From: Edolisoma coerulescens | Lineage: Eukaryota; Chordata; Aves; Passeriformes; Campephagidae | Reading direction: 5' to 3' | DNA length: 64,000 nucleotides | NCBI GenBank assembly: GCA_013397115.1 | Contig: VWZW01001209.1 | Coordinates: forward strand, 1,246,028-1,310,027 | Shown here: positions 28,605 through 41,799 of the stretch, one piece after another | Position numbering within the stretch: position 1 is the first letter of the stretch | How the letters are laid out: each line of letters begins with the position of its first letter | Translations under genes and position numbers: made by a program | Notes under the pieces: generated by a model | The model's input: only the letters and a program-made list of their open reading frames with translations | Told to the model about the DNA's origin: nothing | Databases searched by the model: none

Positions 28605-29178
28605 CGGCATCAACAGCTGGGCAAGGGAGGGGATTGTTCCACTCTGCTCTGCACTGGGGCAGACTCACCTCCAGTCCTTTGTAGAGTTTTGGGCACCACA
28701 ATGTAAGAAAGACATTAAACTATTAGAAAGTGTCCAAAGAAGGGCAACAAAGATGGTGAAGGGCCTTGAGGGGAAGCTGAATGAGGAGCGGCTGAGGTCA
28801 CTTGGTCTGTTCAGCCTGGAAGAGACTGAGGGGAGACCTCATTGCAGTTACAACTTCCTCATGAGGGGAAGAGAAGGAGCAGGCACTGATCTCTTCTCTG
28901 TGGTGACCAGTGACAGGACTGAGAGAACGGCCTGAAGTTGTGTCAGGGGAGGTTTAGGTTGGATATCAGAAAAAGGTTCTTCACCCAGAGGGTGGCTGGG
29001 CACTGGAACAGGCTCCCCAGGGAAGTGGTCATGGCACCAAGCCTGACAGAGTTCAAGTGTTTGGACAATACTCTCAGTCACATGGCATGACTCTTGGGGA
29101 TGGTGCTCTGCAGGGCCAAGAGTTGGACTTTGATGATTCTTGTGGCTCCCTTCCAACTCAGCATATTTTGTGATTCTG
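28605..29178 (+). mobile_element. CR1 LINE 3' part
   Basis: About 570 bp in + orientation. It contains the typical CR1 3' series: the 'gtccaaagaagggcaacaa' block near 28731, 'gagcggctgaggtcacttgg', 'gtggctgggcactggaacagg', 'ctcccttccaactcagcat', and the tail 'tgtgattctgtgag'. It covers the end of the second CR1 reading frame and the 3' untranslated part, with stops and indels, so it is inactive. Confidence 0.92.
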
Positions 29179-32100
29179 TGAGTAACTGAGGAGACCTACA
29201 CCTTGTCCTCCATCTGCCAACACTTCTGGGTCCAAACTCTGGTGCCTGATGTTTGAGACTTGCTGTATGTGCAAAACTGCATGAAACAACTTGCACACAC
29301 AGAGTGCACTTGTCTACTCAGTTGTCTGCTTGCCTGGGCCAGCAACTACACAGAAGCCTGACAGATTCCAGCTAAGAGCTGGAAAGCAGCAGGTCCTCTG
29401 TTGACTTCAGAAGGAAACATACCAGTTTCCTGGCCACTAACCCAAAGGCCCACTGCTCTAAGGGATACATGAAAGGAGCTGAATCAAACCAATGAGAAAT
29501 CTTTCTTGAAAAAAGAGTCTATTCTGCTCATCTCCTGATAATACAAGCAACTCTTGACCTCCAAAACATTTACCTAAGGGGACACATTATCTCAGTCTTC
29601 AGAAAATCTGGGTACCTTTCACAGTGTTATATCTCAATGACTGAAATGAAGTCAAAACCATTGTGTCAATTGTGCTCCTTAAGGATTACATTTCAGTCTC
29701 AGTGAGACTGGCGCAAACAAATAATGACCATGGCAGATACTGATCGACCCATAAGTTACTTCCTCTTTATTCACTGACCCATAACTGAAGTGACTGAAAA
29801 TCACCCTCCCAGAAAACGGTATCAAAAAAGCAGATTCAGCTGTTTTTCATCCAACTGGCTGTTTATTTTTAAATCTTTGCAGCAGTGTTTTTAAAGGACA
29901 CTTGCTTTGATCTTACAAATGTGTATCATCATTTTTTTAATCAGTTCAATTGTACCTGAGTAGCATGTTTTTGTGCTTAAACATATTGTGCAAAGACTTG
30001 AATCAAGGAAAACAATAAAAGGAATTGTAGCAATTCTTGTTCCCAGTTTCTATAGAAGTTTCTACAGTTACTTCTATCCAGTTTCAGAGTCTTGGTGTTA
30101 ATTTCAGTTGTTGTTATTAGTGACTATTTAAACAAGAAGACATTTCTTTGTGAGGCTTTGGGGGTTTATTTTAATGTTAGACATCAGAAGACAGCGACCT
30201 GTTTCAACAGATTAAAAAACATACTTTAAAATGAGATGCTGCTATATTGAGTGTGTCTGAGACAGTTTTCCCCATTACAGCCCTCATAGTGCTGTGCATT
30301 GTAGGAGTATGTAAAAAGGTGCTGATAACACAGCATCAGTGCTGTCCCTCCAAACTCCCCCTGCTACACCCAGTAGATTGGGGGTGGGCAAGATCTTGGG
30401 AGGGGACATAGCCAGGACAACTGACTCAAAGTAACCAAAGGGATATCCATACCATACCATAGGACATCTGCTCAGCAATAAAGGCTGAGAGAAGGGCGGG
30501 GGGAAGGGAGTTCATTAGTACAGCGTTTGTCTTCCAAAGCAACTGCTATTCATACTAAAGCCCTACCTGTGAAGTGGCTGGATATCACCTGCTGATGGGA
30601 AGTACAGAAGAAATCTTTTAGTTTTCCTTTGCTTCCATGTACATCCTTTGCTTTTGCTTTATTAAACTGCCTTCACCTTCAATCATGAGTTTTTCTGCTT
30701 ATTTTCTCCACCTGCAACCTGCCAAGGAGGGAAGAAATAGGATGGCTTGGAAGGCACCTAGCACCAAGCCCACGTCAACCACCACAACTATCAAATATTT
30801 TCAGCATCTTTCAGAATCAAAGGTGCATTTACCCTTATAATATTTGTAACATGTTTTTTGGTAGTATTTATAACCAGGACATTAGAGAACTCGCTACCAA
30901 ACAGGACTGCTTACTTTTTTTTCTCTCTTTGACATAGTTAGCAGATTGTTCAATGTGCAAATCATCATGCAAGAAACTTTAGCTTCTAAGTGATCCTACA
31001 AATCAAAAATCAAACTAGGGAAAAATAATGAAGAGGATGGGAGAATTTCCAATGTACAGATTTACCTTGTAGGTTTTGCGGAGGCTCAAAATTATTTTAT
31101 GATCTTATTATTTCTTTGTTTTAAATTGAAAATACAAATCCATGCTTTATCATTTGTTTGTTTTAGTTTGAACTGTTTTAGTCACCTAGCAATCCAGTGT
31201 TCATGATTTTCTGATATTAATAACTCAATATTTCCTTTAAAAGATATGCTTTGAAATTTCACTGTCTAAGCCCTTATAAAAGTCCAATTTAAGTGGCATT
31301 TATGATTTTATAGTGAAGGATCTGTCAGTTTTTGAATTATAAAGTTTTGTTTTCAAATAAATTTACATCATCTTTTAATTCCTTCAGAGAAAACAGAATT
31401 ATTTTTTTAGAGTTTCCCATATTTGACAGGATTTTGCAAGGTTTCTGTGAGCTCTGTGAGCTACTTAGATATTTCACACGGGCTTTCTTAGCCTTGTGGT
31501 GCAGGCTTACTGCATTTAAATCATGTAACTGTAATTTAAGCATAGAAAATCAGTATGGGATGACATTTGACACAGTACTCAATAGCAACTCTTTCAGTTA
31601 CAAATGGTGTAGTATCTTTATTTGTGAGTTCTGTTAGAAAAATATAAATTCTCTCTCCTGGAAACATGCAAAGAATTTAGGTTTGAGGAACAGTGGTTTG
31701 GACACATGTCAAAACCTACTCTATTTAATTTACAATCAATTTATCTAAGCACCCAGATTTTCAAAACTGAATTAACATCTCTGATGTATAAGTATATATC
31801 TTTGGAAAATATAAATACTGATGTTGTATATGGCTGCAGCCTGATTTGCAGCTGTCATTTCACCAAAGAAGGAGGAAAAAACCATTGCGTAATTTCAACC
31901 CATCAAAATAAGTCCTCCAGCAAAAAAGCAAAGTAAGGCTTTGTAAAATTTAGTTGATGAGCTTTGAGGGTAATATAAATGGAAAGCAGACACTTTTGAG
32001 AAAGGCAAATTAATGGAAACCAACTTCTCTTTGATGTCTCCAAATTCTTTGTTGCTTCAAGTTCTCTGTCAGCTTTATTGAACTCCTCTCTTTTGCTTTA

Positions 32101-32654
32101 TTGAAGACAGTTTCTTCATGTTACAATCTTTCTTACTCTTACTGTCTAAATTTAAAAGGGTTTGGTATTTTGTGCTAATGGAGTGTCCAATGGCTATCAG
32201 GTGACCTATTTCCTGGGGATAATTAGCTGAAATCATCATGACTATGACCAATAACACCCAGAAGGAGATATGGTTTAAAAAAATAATTTATTTTAGTAAA
32301 GACCGTGTATAAATTGCATTTTTGCTTTGAACATAACAGAAAAGAAAACCTAGTGGAAGGTCTTGGAAACAAATATTAATACATTGAAGAAGGCTAAACA
32401 AATGAACATCTATGGAAGCAGCTAGGTTAAAAAAAAGTTGGCAAAACTTCAGTCCAAGTTAGTTGCTAATTAGCATTTTTCTTAATCACATGGGTCAAAG
32501 AGGTTAACTAACCTTATTAGGTACGGTGCTAGTAAAGAAGCTGGAGACAAAGTTTAGTTCCCTTACTCTGCGGCTGATTTCCTGTGTCACTCTGTTCAAT
32601 AAAATTGAAGCAACGGCACTTTCTTACCAAAGAGATACAAGCAAAATAGAAGGA
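29179..32654. other. Intergenic, no gene recognised
   Basis: AT-rich unique sequence; no exon-like or RNA-like structure was recognised. Confidence 0.6.
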
Positions 32655-33158
32655 TCATAGAACCATAAGATTACAGAATAGTTTCAGCTGGAAGGGACCT
32701 TAAAGATCATCCAGTTCCAACCCCTTTCCATGTGCTGGGACACCCCTCACAAGACCAGGTTGCTCAGAGCCCCATCCAACTTGACTTTGATGGGGCATCT
32801 TCAACTTCCCTGTGCAACCTGTTCCAGTGCCTCACCACCCTCACAGTAAAGAACTTCCTCCTAGTATCGAATCTAAACCTATTCTCTATTAGTTTGAATC
32901 CATTCCCCCTTGTCCAATTAACACAAGCCCTTATAAAAAGTCCCTCTCCATCTTTCTTGTAGACTCCCTTTGGGTACTGGAAGGCTGCAATTAGGTCACC
33001 TCAAAGCGTTCTTTTTTCCAGGCTGAATAAACCCAATTCTTTCAGCCTTTCTTCATAGGAGATGTGCTCCATCCCTCTAATCATCTTGGTGGCCCCCTCT
33101 GGGCTTGCTTGAATAGGTTCCTTATGCTGAGGACCCCAGAGCTGGATTCTGTACAGGA
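32655..33158 (-). mobile_element. CR1 LINE 3' part
   Basis: About 500 bp in minus orientation, starting with complement of the terminal ATTCTATG tail (CATAGAACCATAAGATTACAG), then 'ggaagggaccttaaagatca', 'gttccagtgcctcaccaccc', and 'ttctttcagcctttcttcat'. It ends near 'gaccccagagctggattctg'. It is 5'-truncated and full of substitutions. Confidence 0.92.
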
Positions 33159-36100
33159 AAAAAATACTGACCAGGAATGAAGGATGATCATTTACGGCAG
33201 TAATGAAGAGCTCAACAGTGTCTGTAAGCTTCAACAGCACACGATGGAGAAAATACACGCCAACAAGTAAACTCTAAAAAACATTGTAACAGCCTTTTCC
33301 ACTACACTATATGAGAGCTAAAATTGGGCTAGGTAGGCCCTTGGTCTCACTTATTGAGGTTTTCATTATCTTTCCAACGGTTGTGTGCTTCCCTCCTTGG
33401 TGTTACTTGCTACTTGACTTAGTAGTTAGACAGACCCAGGTGATATGTATTGATTGACAGTCTAAGGAATGATCTGTGGGACATTGGGACCATCTCTTTG
33501 GCTCAGTATCGACTTTAAACTGAACTAACTCCCAGAGCATTCAGGCAGTTTATCTGATCTGGTTTCCACAAATAAAATATAAGTAGCAAGGACAAGTTCA
33601 TCTTCATGAATATTGGCAGAACAACTCAGCCCTGAAAACAAGTGTAGACGTAATTCCTTATGAGGAAGAGAGGGTTTCTTGGCATATGAAGAAACACCAG
33701 TGGTAGCATAGGTTTCTTCGAATTTTGACAGTACTTCAAAACTCTGGGCAGTCTGAAGCATTTAAAAGCTGAAGTATTTAAATGTCTAAGACATTTAATA
33801 GCAAGGAACAGTGTTCTGAGGGCTACATAAATGAATATTTCAAATGAGGAAACAAAGGGGAAAACATTTTAATTTTTTTATAGAACCTCACTTGCAATGG
33901 CCACAGTCCTGGTTGAGAAGGTATTTAATTTCTATTATGACATTTAGAGGTTTAGGAACATGATCTATTGTACCAATATGGTTCATGTTTGTTCGCTACC
34001 CAACTCTAAATTATTATCAAAGTGTAGTAAAAATTCAGTCTGGCTGGTTCTGAGGTATGGAATATAAGCAAACAGATTTCTGAATACTTTGAAAAATGTT
34101 TAGGTTGCCCTTTTACACTCCAATTCATGTAGCTTTTATCTTGACATATACCTGCCTTTGGCATGTTTGAAGAAATCTGGTTTTGAAATAATCAAGTCAT
34201 GCATCTTAGAACTGCCTGCCCTGGTCACAAGTGTGCCATATTGCATATTTATTGACTGCCACATTTTCTCTTGAGAGAATTATATTCATATGTGCATGGC
34301 TCTCAATGTATTCATGCACATATCTGTGTGTAGGATATGAGAATAAAGCATAAATAAAATATTAGACTTGAAGAAGAAATAAAAATTATGAAAGCTATTG
34401 GAAAACAACTTCTCTCCAAATGCAAGGTGCATGGGAATACAAGAGGATCATCTCCATAAATACATTTCTTCATCCAATTTCACCTTAGGTTCTCACAAAT
34501 CAGTGCGGAGCAAAACTTCTGATTAAACATCAATTTAATTTTCTTACAGACCTTAAGGAAATTATATATAAAGCCCCATATATCAAGTATCACATGTACT
34601 CCACAGAACTCATATTTCTTTATTCTCAGATATGAATTATCCAAGTAACCTACACAAGAATTTCATTCTGCTGATTTGCTGCTCTTTCTTTCATTGTTTC
34701 CGAAATCCTTGAGACATGAAGTTATATAGTCAATCAAGCTTACAGTAGAGAGCAAATGAATGTCACAGTTGAAATGAAGAACTATGCATTTATTTTACAT
34801 AACATAACTGAAAGATCAAACAGTGAATTATTTCAACAAAAGTTGAAAAGAATTTAGTTAGAACTAAACTAAATAGAATTCAGTTAGAAGTGAATTTAGT
34901 ACATTTTATGAGCTATACTTATACAGTAGTTTCCACAGATTTAAATGAAGTTTAATACCCCTTTAATAGGGGTTTTAGTGTAGTTGCAAGTCATAACAAC
35001 TATGTCTAGTCCCAAAATTACACATGTAATAAAATGTGGGTTCACTTTCATTACAGCCAATTCCTTTTAATCACTTGTTTTCTTCATAATTACAGGGTCT
35101 GGCAATCCTGGTTTCATTCTGGTTTTGGAGTTGGGGCGGGGGGTTGGGGGGCTGTTGGTTTTGGGGTTTTTTTAATTTTTTGTTTTAATGTTTTCTACTC
35201 ATTCAGCAGAAACATGATTAAAGACAACATGGATATTTTGGCAGATGGGTGATTAGCTCTTAATACCTCCTATGAAATGGATATTTGTAGCAACTTATGA
35301 GCACATGCAATTTTCTCCCCTTAAAATATACACAGCCCAATCTTTCTAGTTCTAATGTGCAACCTGAGTCCCACATATGGACTTTCAGATTTCTGGACAG
35401 CTGCATCAGGACATAACTTGTACAGACTGATCTGAATTTTAAATTGTATCACTTGAGCCACATCATGCAACTTTTAAACAGCATCTTCATTTGTACCTAC
35501 CGGTGCTCACATTTGTACATCACCACCGTTTTATATCAGGCACAGAAACCATGGTAATGTGACTCTCTCATGCTGCCAGCAGATGCTCTTCTCTGAAGCA
35601 ACAGCCCAGCTGCTGGGAGAAAGGATTTAATGTCAGTCCACGGCCCTTCCCTGATGAGTGCCTGGAGCCACAGGAAGCCCAGGTTAAGAGTTTCGAAGCA
35701 GATACAATATTGATTACAGCTACCTTGATCTGGTAGAATTATCTACAACCCATCAGCTGTAAAGGGTTTTTCTGAGGGAAGGAAAGTTTCATGTAAAGGA
35801 AACAAAGTTTTATCTTTGGAAGCCACTTGTTATAGTTGAAACATATTCACCAGATAAATAAAAATTACTTTCTCAGCCTCTTTAGCACAACCTGGTCACC
35901 TTGTCACTTGTGTACCTATCTATCCATCTGTCTAAAAGCATGTATATATATATATATATATATTTATATATTTATAGATGTATACCTCTATAAATGACCT
36001 ATGCTATTTCTACAGCATTTGCATTAGAAATTCATTTTACTAGTCTAAAATATTTAAGTTTTTCTGAGGAGTGTTTTTTTCTTCTCCAATCTTCTTTACT

Positions 36101-36960
36101 TAGTTGCCAGATACAAGGAATTCTGGGCTTCAAGAATCTACATTTTTAATATTAACCTGAAGCCTACATTTCACACCAGAAAAAATAAATGAATTATTGG
36201 TTTAAGCTTGTTAAATTCAGTGGGACATATTTACAATTAGAGCAAACTGACAAAACTCCTTGTAAGTGACTGAAATGGTGACAATTTACATGGCTGAGCA
36301 GATGGCACTCCCTCTCCTCACCTACAAGAGCAGTACAATATGGTTGTTTTGAGGAGAGATATTAGCATAACTTTGAAGACTAAACTGGACTGCACAGTCT
36401 ATAAGAATAGATTTATTACGCACTACTGATGTGTGCAGCCAGCCTGACACACCAGTGCATGACCATGAGAGTGCCACAATATAACAGAGGCCCATAAAAC
36501 AGCTTCCATGTTGCTATGCAGAGCAAAGATCATATCTTTTTTAGTAGGAGACTTCTCAGCACTACTATCAGGGATCCTTGGAGGAATGAAACTGGTAAAG
36601 GCAGGGCTAATGTGGGAGATTCTTGCATGAATCAAAAGTCTTACTTGTGTGTAAGACTGCCAGACCACATGCTATTACCTCCGGTGTACATCAGAGCATG
36701 TATGTCCACATACAGCTAACAACCTCCAAAAACTCTCCTGTGATTTTATGTCTGGAATACTAAAATTTTTACAAAATACAGATAATAGCTACTCCAACCA
36801 GTTTCTGTCCAATAACTCAGCAGTCAGAGGGCTGGCACACACATATTCCTTTCACTTCTGTGTCAGTGTTAAAGCCCACCTCTCTCACCTTGAAGCCCAA
36901 TTCACCAGGTTACAGTCAATCTTCAGGTGGTCAGGGAGACTGTCAGAGCAGAATACTGAG
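33159..36960. other. Intergenic, no gene recognised
   Basis: AT-rich unique DNA with a TA-rich tract at 35942-35977 and a G-rich/T-rich patch at about 35128-35190. No gene was seen. Confidence 0.6.
35942..35977. repeat. (TA)n microsatellite
   Basis: About eleven TA units, then TTTATATATTTATAG. Confidence 0.85.
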
Positions 36961-37014
36961 TTTGGTTTGGTTTGGTTTGGTTTGGTTTGGTTTGGCTCAG
37001 TTTGGTTTGGTTTG
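36961..37014. repeat. (TTTGG)n pentanucleotide repeat
   Basis: Seven TTTGG units, an interruption CTCAG at 36996-37000, then further TTTGG units ending in TTTGAG. The interruption is a substituted unit inside one array. This array lies about 120 bp from the CR1 tail at 37137. Confidence 0.92.
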
Positions 37015-37136
37015 AGGGAGCTTCTAGAAGGTGTCTAGTCAGTCCTATATTCCACTTCAAATAAGACAATCACCAAGACAACACTGCTATTACAGCTCTT
37101 CCATCAAAGGAATGACTCTTTGGCTGAGACAGCACA

Positions 37137-37250
37137 GGATCATAGAACCGTTAGGAATCACTGGAAAAGACCTCTAAGGTCATTGAGTCCAACCATTCAC
37201 CCAACACTGCCAAGTCCAACACTAAACCATTTCTCGAAGTACCATATTTG
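37137..37250 (-). mobile_element. CR1 LINE 3' end
   Basis: GGATCATAGAACCGTTAGG, then 'gacctctaaggtcattgagtc' and 'caacactgccaagtccaaca' form the complement of the CR1 3' end of the subfamily with 'AACCATTC...CCAACACTGCC'. Short, 5'-truncated copy. Confidence 0.85.
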
Positions 37251-39664
37251 CATGTCATGTGGTATCACATACAACCCCTCACATGAAGGTAATTTGGTTT
37301 CTTATCTGAAAATAGGGCAAATTTCAGTTGTCTCTAAAGAAAAATACATGCTACCTGGACCAGGGACTCAAAACCGCAACCCTCATCTTCCTGCCTGGTA
37401 ATTGCTCTTTCACCATATTAAAGCTCCCTGTAGCCTAAAGACTATTTAATTTCACTCAAAGCAGAGCGTTTTTGGCAAAAGAAATTGAGACAAATCTCTT
37501 CCAGACCACCACTGTGATTGCTGGGTGCAATGCTCCTTTGGCAAACAAGGTGCAAACTACCTCAAGGAAAATGAATTTACTCTGTGTCCTTTAAGCTCTG
37601 AGCTGGTTAGACAGGTGAGGTGCTAGAAGAAATAGCACAACCAGTGTGTCTCAAGTGGGCACCTGGTCTTTCCAGTGTGTGAAGTGTGATTAAGTCAGTA
37701 TTTTCCAAGAAATGAAACTCATTTCATTGAAACTTATGCCTGACCCAGCTGAGTCAACAGAAAGAAATGGACATTGTAACCCATGATTCAGCTGACCCCT
37801 CATGCTTGCACAGAGGAATGTTAATCAAAATGTCTCAGGATTCAATCACAATAATGTGGATATTTTAATGCACTCAATTTTCTCTATTATGAGGCTGTTA
37901 GCGAGGACTGCTCACATGTTCTTTAGTTAAAGTTCTGTGTACAGACGTGCAACCTGAGTTTTTATACTCTCGGACAGCTATATCACAGCAATTACCTGTT
38001 TACCTCTCTGCCTTTCTATAAACTTCATGAAGAAAATCTTGTGGAACTACAATAAAAAGTACTACATTAAATGAAAACTCTTTATATATTCTGACTGTAA
38101 TTATTCTTTCTTCTCAGATGTCTGTTGCTGTATACAAGGAAAGTCTTGCAACACTGTTTTGTTGCTCTTAGATAAATGATGAAATGTAAATGCAGAAAAT
38201 TATCTGCTATATTGTCACATTAATTTTTAAGTATCATTCTGATTACTTGCTAACATGCTTTTACCATTTTTCTTACCTAGTGGCATGAGAATGTTTTGGT
38301 ATTGATTTCCAGATGGTGAAATTCTTTGAGGGAAAGGTTTTATCTTTCCTTTATATGCTGCATAGAAAGGAGGGAAATGTTTTATTTTTCCTTTATATGC
38401 TGCATAGAAAGGAATGGAATCTGTTGTCATTAATTTTATGCAAGTGATGACAAAGCACTGTGAAGTATCATTTCATAACTGATAGTGTGATGCCTAGGAA
38501 GTTTTTTAGCTTCCCTCTTCTCCTCATATCATGTCTAACTTTTACATCGCTTTTATAGAACAAGGTTTTCATTGCATCAGACACTGAAACGTGATCCTTT
38601 TTTTCCTGATGGTAATGCTTTGTTTCTGAACAGAAAAAAAAAAGATGTCATTGCATAACTCACTGAACATCCTGAATCAGATGATTTGTTTAGAATTGCA
38701 GATTATGCTCAAAGGGACTGCTTGAGCCATATTGGTTCCATCAGAATTACATGCAAAATAGAGCCATCACGAACACATTATAATCTGTTTTGAAAACAGC
38801 TTGATGCTGAGTAATGAAGAATTATGATGCCAACATTTTTTATTTTTAATTAAATATAGCACTGTAACACATGGAAAAAAGGCTCAAATAAGAAGATTTG
38901 ATGCTCCTGCTCATGATTTTCATATGCTTTTCTCAGAACAGTGTACCTCTTGCCCCACATCAGCTAAACCAAATTGCAGCTATGATGGTTGAGACAGCAC
39001 GTTTCATATGTGTTTTCAGACACTTCCAGTTCTCAGGTAAATAGACATGCATTAAAATATAAAGAGGTCTTATAAATTCTGACAGACTGTAGTTCTTCAA
39101 ATGAAAATATATTCTTCCATGCTCAAATTGTTGTTGATACTGTAACCATCCGGTAAGAACAGGGCATACCTGTTTGACAGTAATGTAATCCATTTACTTT
39201 TAACAACTGATTGAATCCTGTGGTTTTTGGGTTTGTTCTTAGTTGACCACTCAGTTGTTTGAAATCATTCAGTATGTGGATTGGTTAAATACTGAGAACT
39301 CATGACCTCCAATGTGATTAAACACCTCACTGCTTTTAATTATTAACAAAAGCAGCTAATTATTTTGTATGACCTTTTGCCACAAGGATATCCTTTGACT
39401 GTTTTTGAGATCAAAAGACATATTCATAAAAAGATCAAAAGAATTTATGTGCAACTAGTAGAATCAGCTTCCTTCACAAACTACAAACTGCTTATTTCAA
39501 ACTGAAGCTTCATTTCACTGTTGTCTGACTTGAGATTACATACAGAGCTAATCATCCCATGTTTGGATAGCTTATTTTTTATTTATTGGATTTAACATGA
39601 ATTGGCACCATGCACCAATACATGTGCACATACACATTGTTCATTTATGAAAAAAGTAATGTTA
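37251..39664. other. Intergenic, no gene recognised
   Basis: AT-rich unique sequence apart from the 42-bp tandem duplication at 38330-38413. No exon was recognised. Confidence 0.6.
38330..38413. repeat. 42-bp tandem duplication
   Basis: Two adjacent 42-base copies (38330-38371 and 38372-38413), each ending CCTTTATATGCTGCATAGAA plus GGA. They differ at only two positions. Read on the minus strand this gives a duplicated FYAAYKGKIK motif, but the surrounding frame has no other coding signs. Confidence 0.95.
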
Positions 39665-39893
39665 GATTATTCTGCTTGGACATCACAAAGAAATTCTTCA
39701 CTGAAAAGGTGGTCAGACATTGGAATGGGCTGCCTAGGGAGGTGGTGGATTCACCATCCCTGGAGGTGTTCAAGAAATAACTGGATGTGGCACTCAGTGC
39801 CATGGTCTAATTAACAGGGTGCTGATCAGTCAAAGATTGGACTCGATGATCTTGAAAGTCTTTTCCAACCTTAATGATTCTATGATTCTATGT
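39665..39893 (+). mobile_element. CR1 LINE 3' end
   Basis: In + orientation: 'aaattcttcactgaaaaggt', 'ggaatgggctgcctagggag', 'ggactcgatgatcttgaaag', and 'ttccaaccttaatgattcta', then a terminal doubled ATTCTATG. This is a clean CR1 3' terminus with the target-side tail intact; 5'-truncated. Confidence 0.93.
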
Positions 39894-41259
39894 AATCACT
39901 GGGAATACTCACTGAATAAAGTTAATGCAAGTTCTACACATTATTTTTGAAAATTGTTCTTCAACAGAACAGGAGCACATATCTCAATGATTCTATAGTT
40001 GATTGTGCTGAGATTTTGCTGCTTTCAGATGAATAAAAAGGTTGTTAGAGATGCACTGTTAATGGTGGGGGTACACTAGCTTTTTTTCACCTTGAAAATA
40101 GTGGGATGCTTCAACCTTTAAAATTTAAAAATTTAAAAATTTTAAAAATTTTAAAAATTTTAAAAGCAAACCTAAAAACTGTATTAAGTTGTATTTTGGT
40201 TGATATTCTGAAAGCTGTGCACAGTAACTTTGCAAGCTTAAAAAAAATTCCTTCTAAATCCTACTAGCTCCAAATTAAGAAAAAAAAAAGGAGCTGTTCA
40301 TCTAAAACTGAATTTATACATCTCTTTTTTATTTATGTAGTTTACATACAAAACAATAAAGTGAAAAACATCCTTCCAGGAAGCTGCCAAATGGTAGAAG
40401 GCCTCAGGATTTTTAGGTGCCTCTCAATAAGCCTACAACTGCAAGCAGAACAGGTACTCTCAGAAAAAGCAAAGCCACTTCCCTTTTTAGAACAGTAATA
40501 ATGTTGCCCCTGCCTAATTCTACTTTTTAGATTCAGCTCTCTGTATACAGGTGACAGGTTTGCAGGTAAAAGCACTGATGTCTCTAAATCTTTTATTTCT
40601 GTCTCAGTTGAAAAGATCATAGGAAAGCGTGGACGCTCCAGTCTACATAACGAGTGTCCAGTTTGCAAAGCATCTGCATCACTTACATGCACAAAAGATG
40701 CACGGAAAATGATAAAGTGTAGCTCATGATATGTCACTGTAATAGAAGACTGGAGAATGTTTTGTTATTTTTTTTCCCCCTGGGTTTCACTGAGAAATAA
40801 GTAGTGCTGTCAGAATGAAAATGCTCTTAACTTATTCTGTCTAATTTATTTTTATCATTTGAGGTCTAAAATGAAAGTTCCAATGTGTTAACAGTTTTCT
40901 GTAGTTGGGAAGGTAAATTTTTCAAAATTAAAAAAAAAAGAAAATGCATATTAGGTCAGAAATTTTCCACTGATGAAAAATAGTTTTTTGAAGAAAATAA
41001 CATGACAAAAATAATGCTGCTTAGATTAGCCAAGAAATGGGGATAAGGGTTTTAAAAGTATGTATTGTTTGTCATATCTGAATACTTCTGTGTTCAGAAA
41101 GATTGACCCCCCCCCTACTTAAAAACTTGATGTCTTGTGATAAGCCTAACTGCACCTAATGCCTCTGACTTCATTACTCATTTCTTATCTCTTCTCTTGT
41201 CCTGCCTCCTCAGCCTCCTCAACCGACTACTAGTAAAAATAATACTTTTTCAGGCTGTC
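39894..41259. other. Intergenic, no gene recognised
   Basis: AT-rich unique sequence including an AAAATTTT-type repeat at 40118-40165 and a C9 run near 41107. A 131-codon minus frame (40342-40737) has no recognisable domain. Confidence 0.6.
40118..40165. repeat. (AAATTTTA)n palindromic AT repeat
   Basis: Alternating short A and T runs (TTAAAATTTAAAAATTT and onwards), self-complementary over about 48 bases. Confidence 0.85.
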
Positions 41260-41436
41260 AAGCATTAGAGCAGGCTACCCAGGGAAGTGGTGGAGTCACC
41301 ATCCCAGGAAGTATTTGAAAGAAACGTAGATTTGGCACTGAGGGACATGGTTGAGTGGTGGACTTGGAAGTGCTCAGTTAATGGTTGGAATCGATGATCC
41401 TAAAGGTCTTTGCCAGCAAAATGATTCTGATTCTAT
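41260..41436 (+). mobile_element. CR1 LINE 3' end
   Basis: In + orientation: 'gagcaggctacccagggaag', 'ggagtcaccatcccaggaag', 'ggaatcgatgatcctaaagg', with a tail carrying GATTCTGATTCTATG. About 175 bp, diverged and 5'-truncated, lying about 0.36 kb upstream of the CpG island. Confidence 0.9.
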
Positions 41437-41645
41437 GCCTCTATAGACTCCATTTCTGGCCAAGAAGCCTTCACATAGCCTTTTTAGCACAGTTTCTGTA
41501 GAGAACATAATTTTTCATACAAAGATAATTTCTTAACTGGTGAACTTGGCTCACAGTGTTTCTACTAAAAGGCAGCTTCTATTTCCAATGCAATGTTAAA
41601 AAATACTGTTCTGAAGTTTCATGATCCCATTTCCTCTTAAGATTT

Positions 41646-41706
41646 TGGGCTGATTTTGGCTGGAATAGAGTTAATTTTCTGCACAGTGGCTAGTACGGGG
41701 CTATGC
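41646..41706 (+). mobile_element. LTR fragment (start of an avian endogenous retroviral LTR)
   Basis: The sequence 'ggctgattttggctggaata' followed by 'gagttaattttctgcacagt' and 'ggctagtacggggctatg' matches the 5' end of a common bird LTR family (start like TG..CTGGTTTTGGCTGGGATAG). The same family, in the opposite orientation, makes up 43140-43683, where the complement of this start is seen at its right end. Only about 60 bp remain; the sequence then diverges into unique DNA about 100 bp before the CpG island. Confidence 0.7.
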
Positions 41707-41799
41707 CTTACGTAAGAAAAGTTTAAAGAGACCTGAGTTAATCAGCAAAACACTTTGAGAGACCTTCATGCAATTTATAGCAATAAAAAGTATAAAAGC

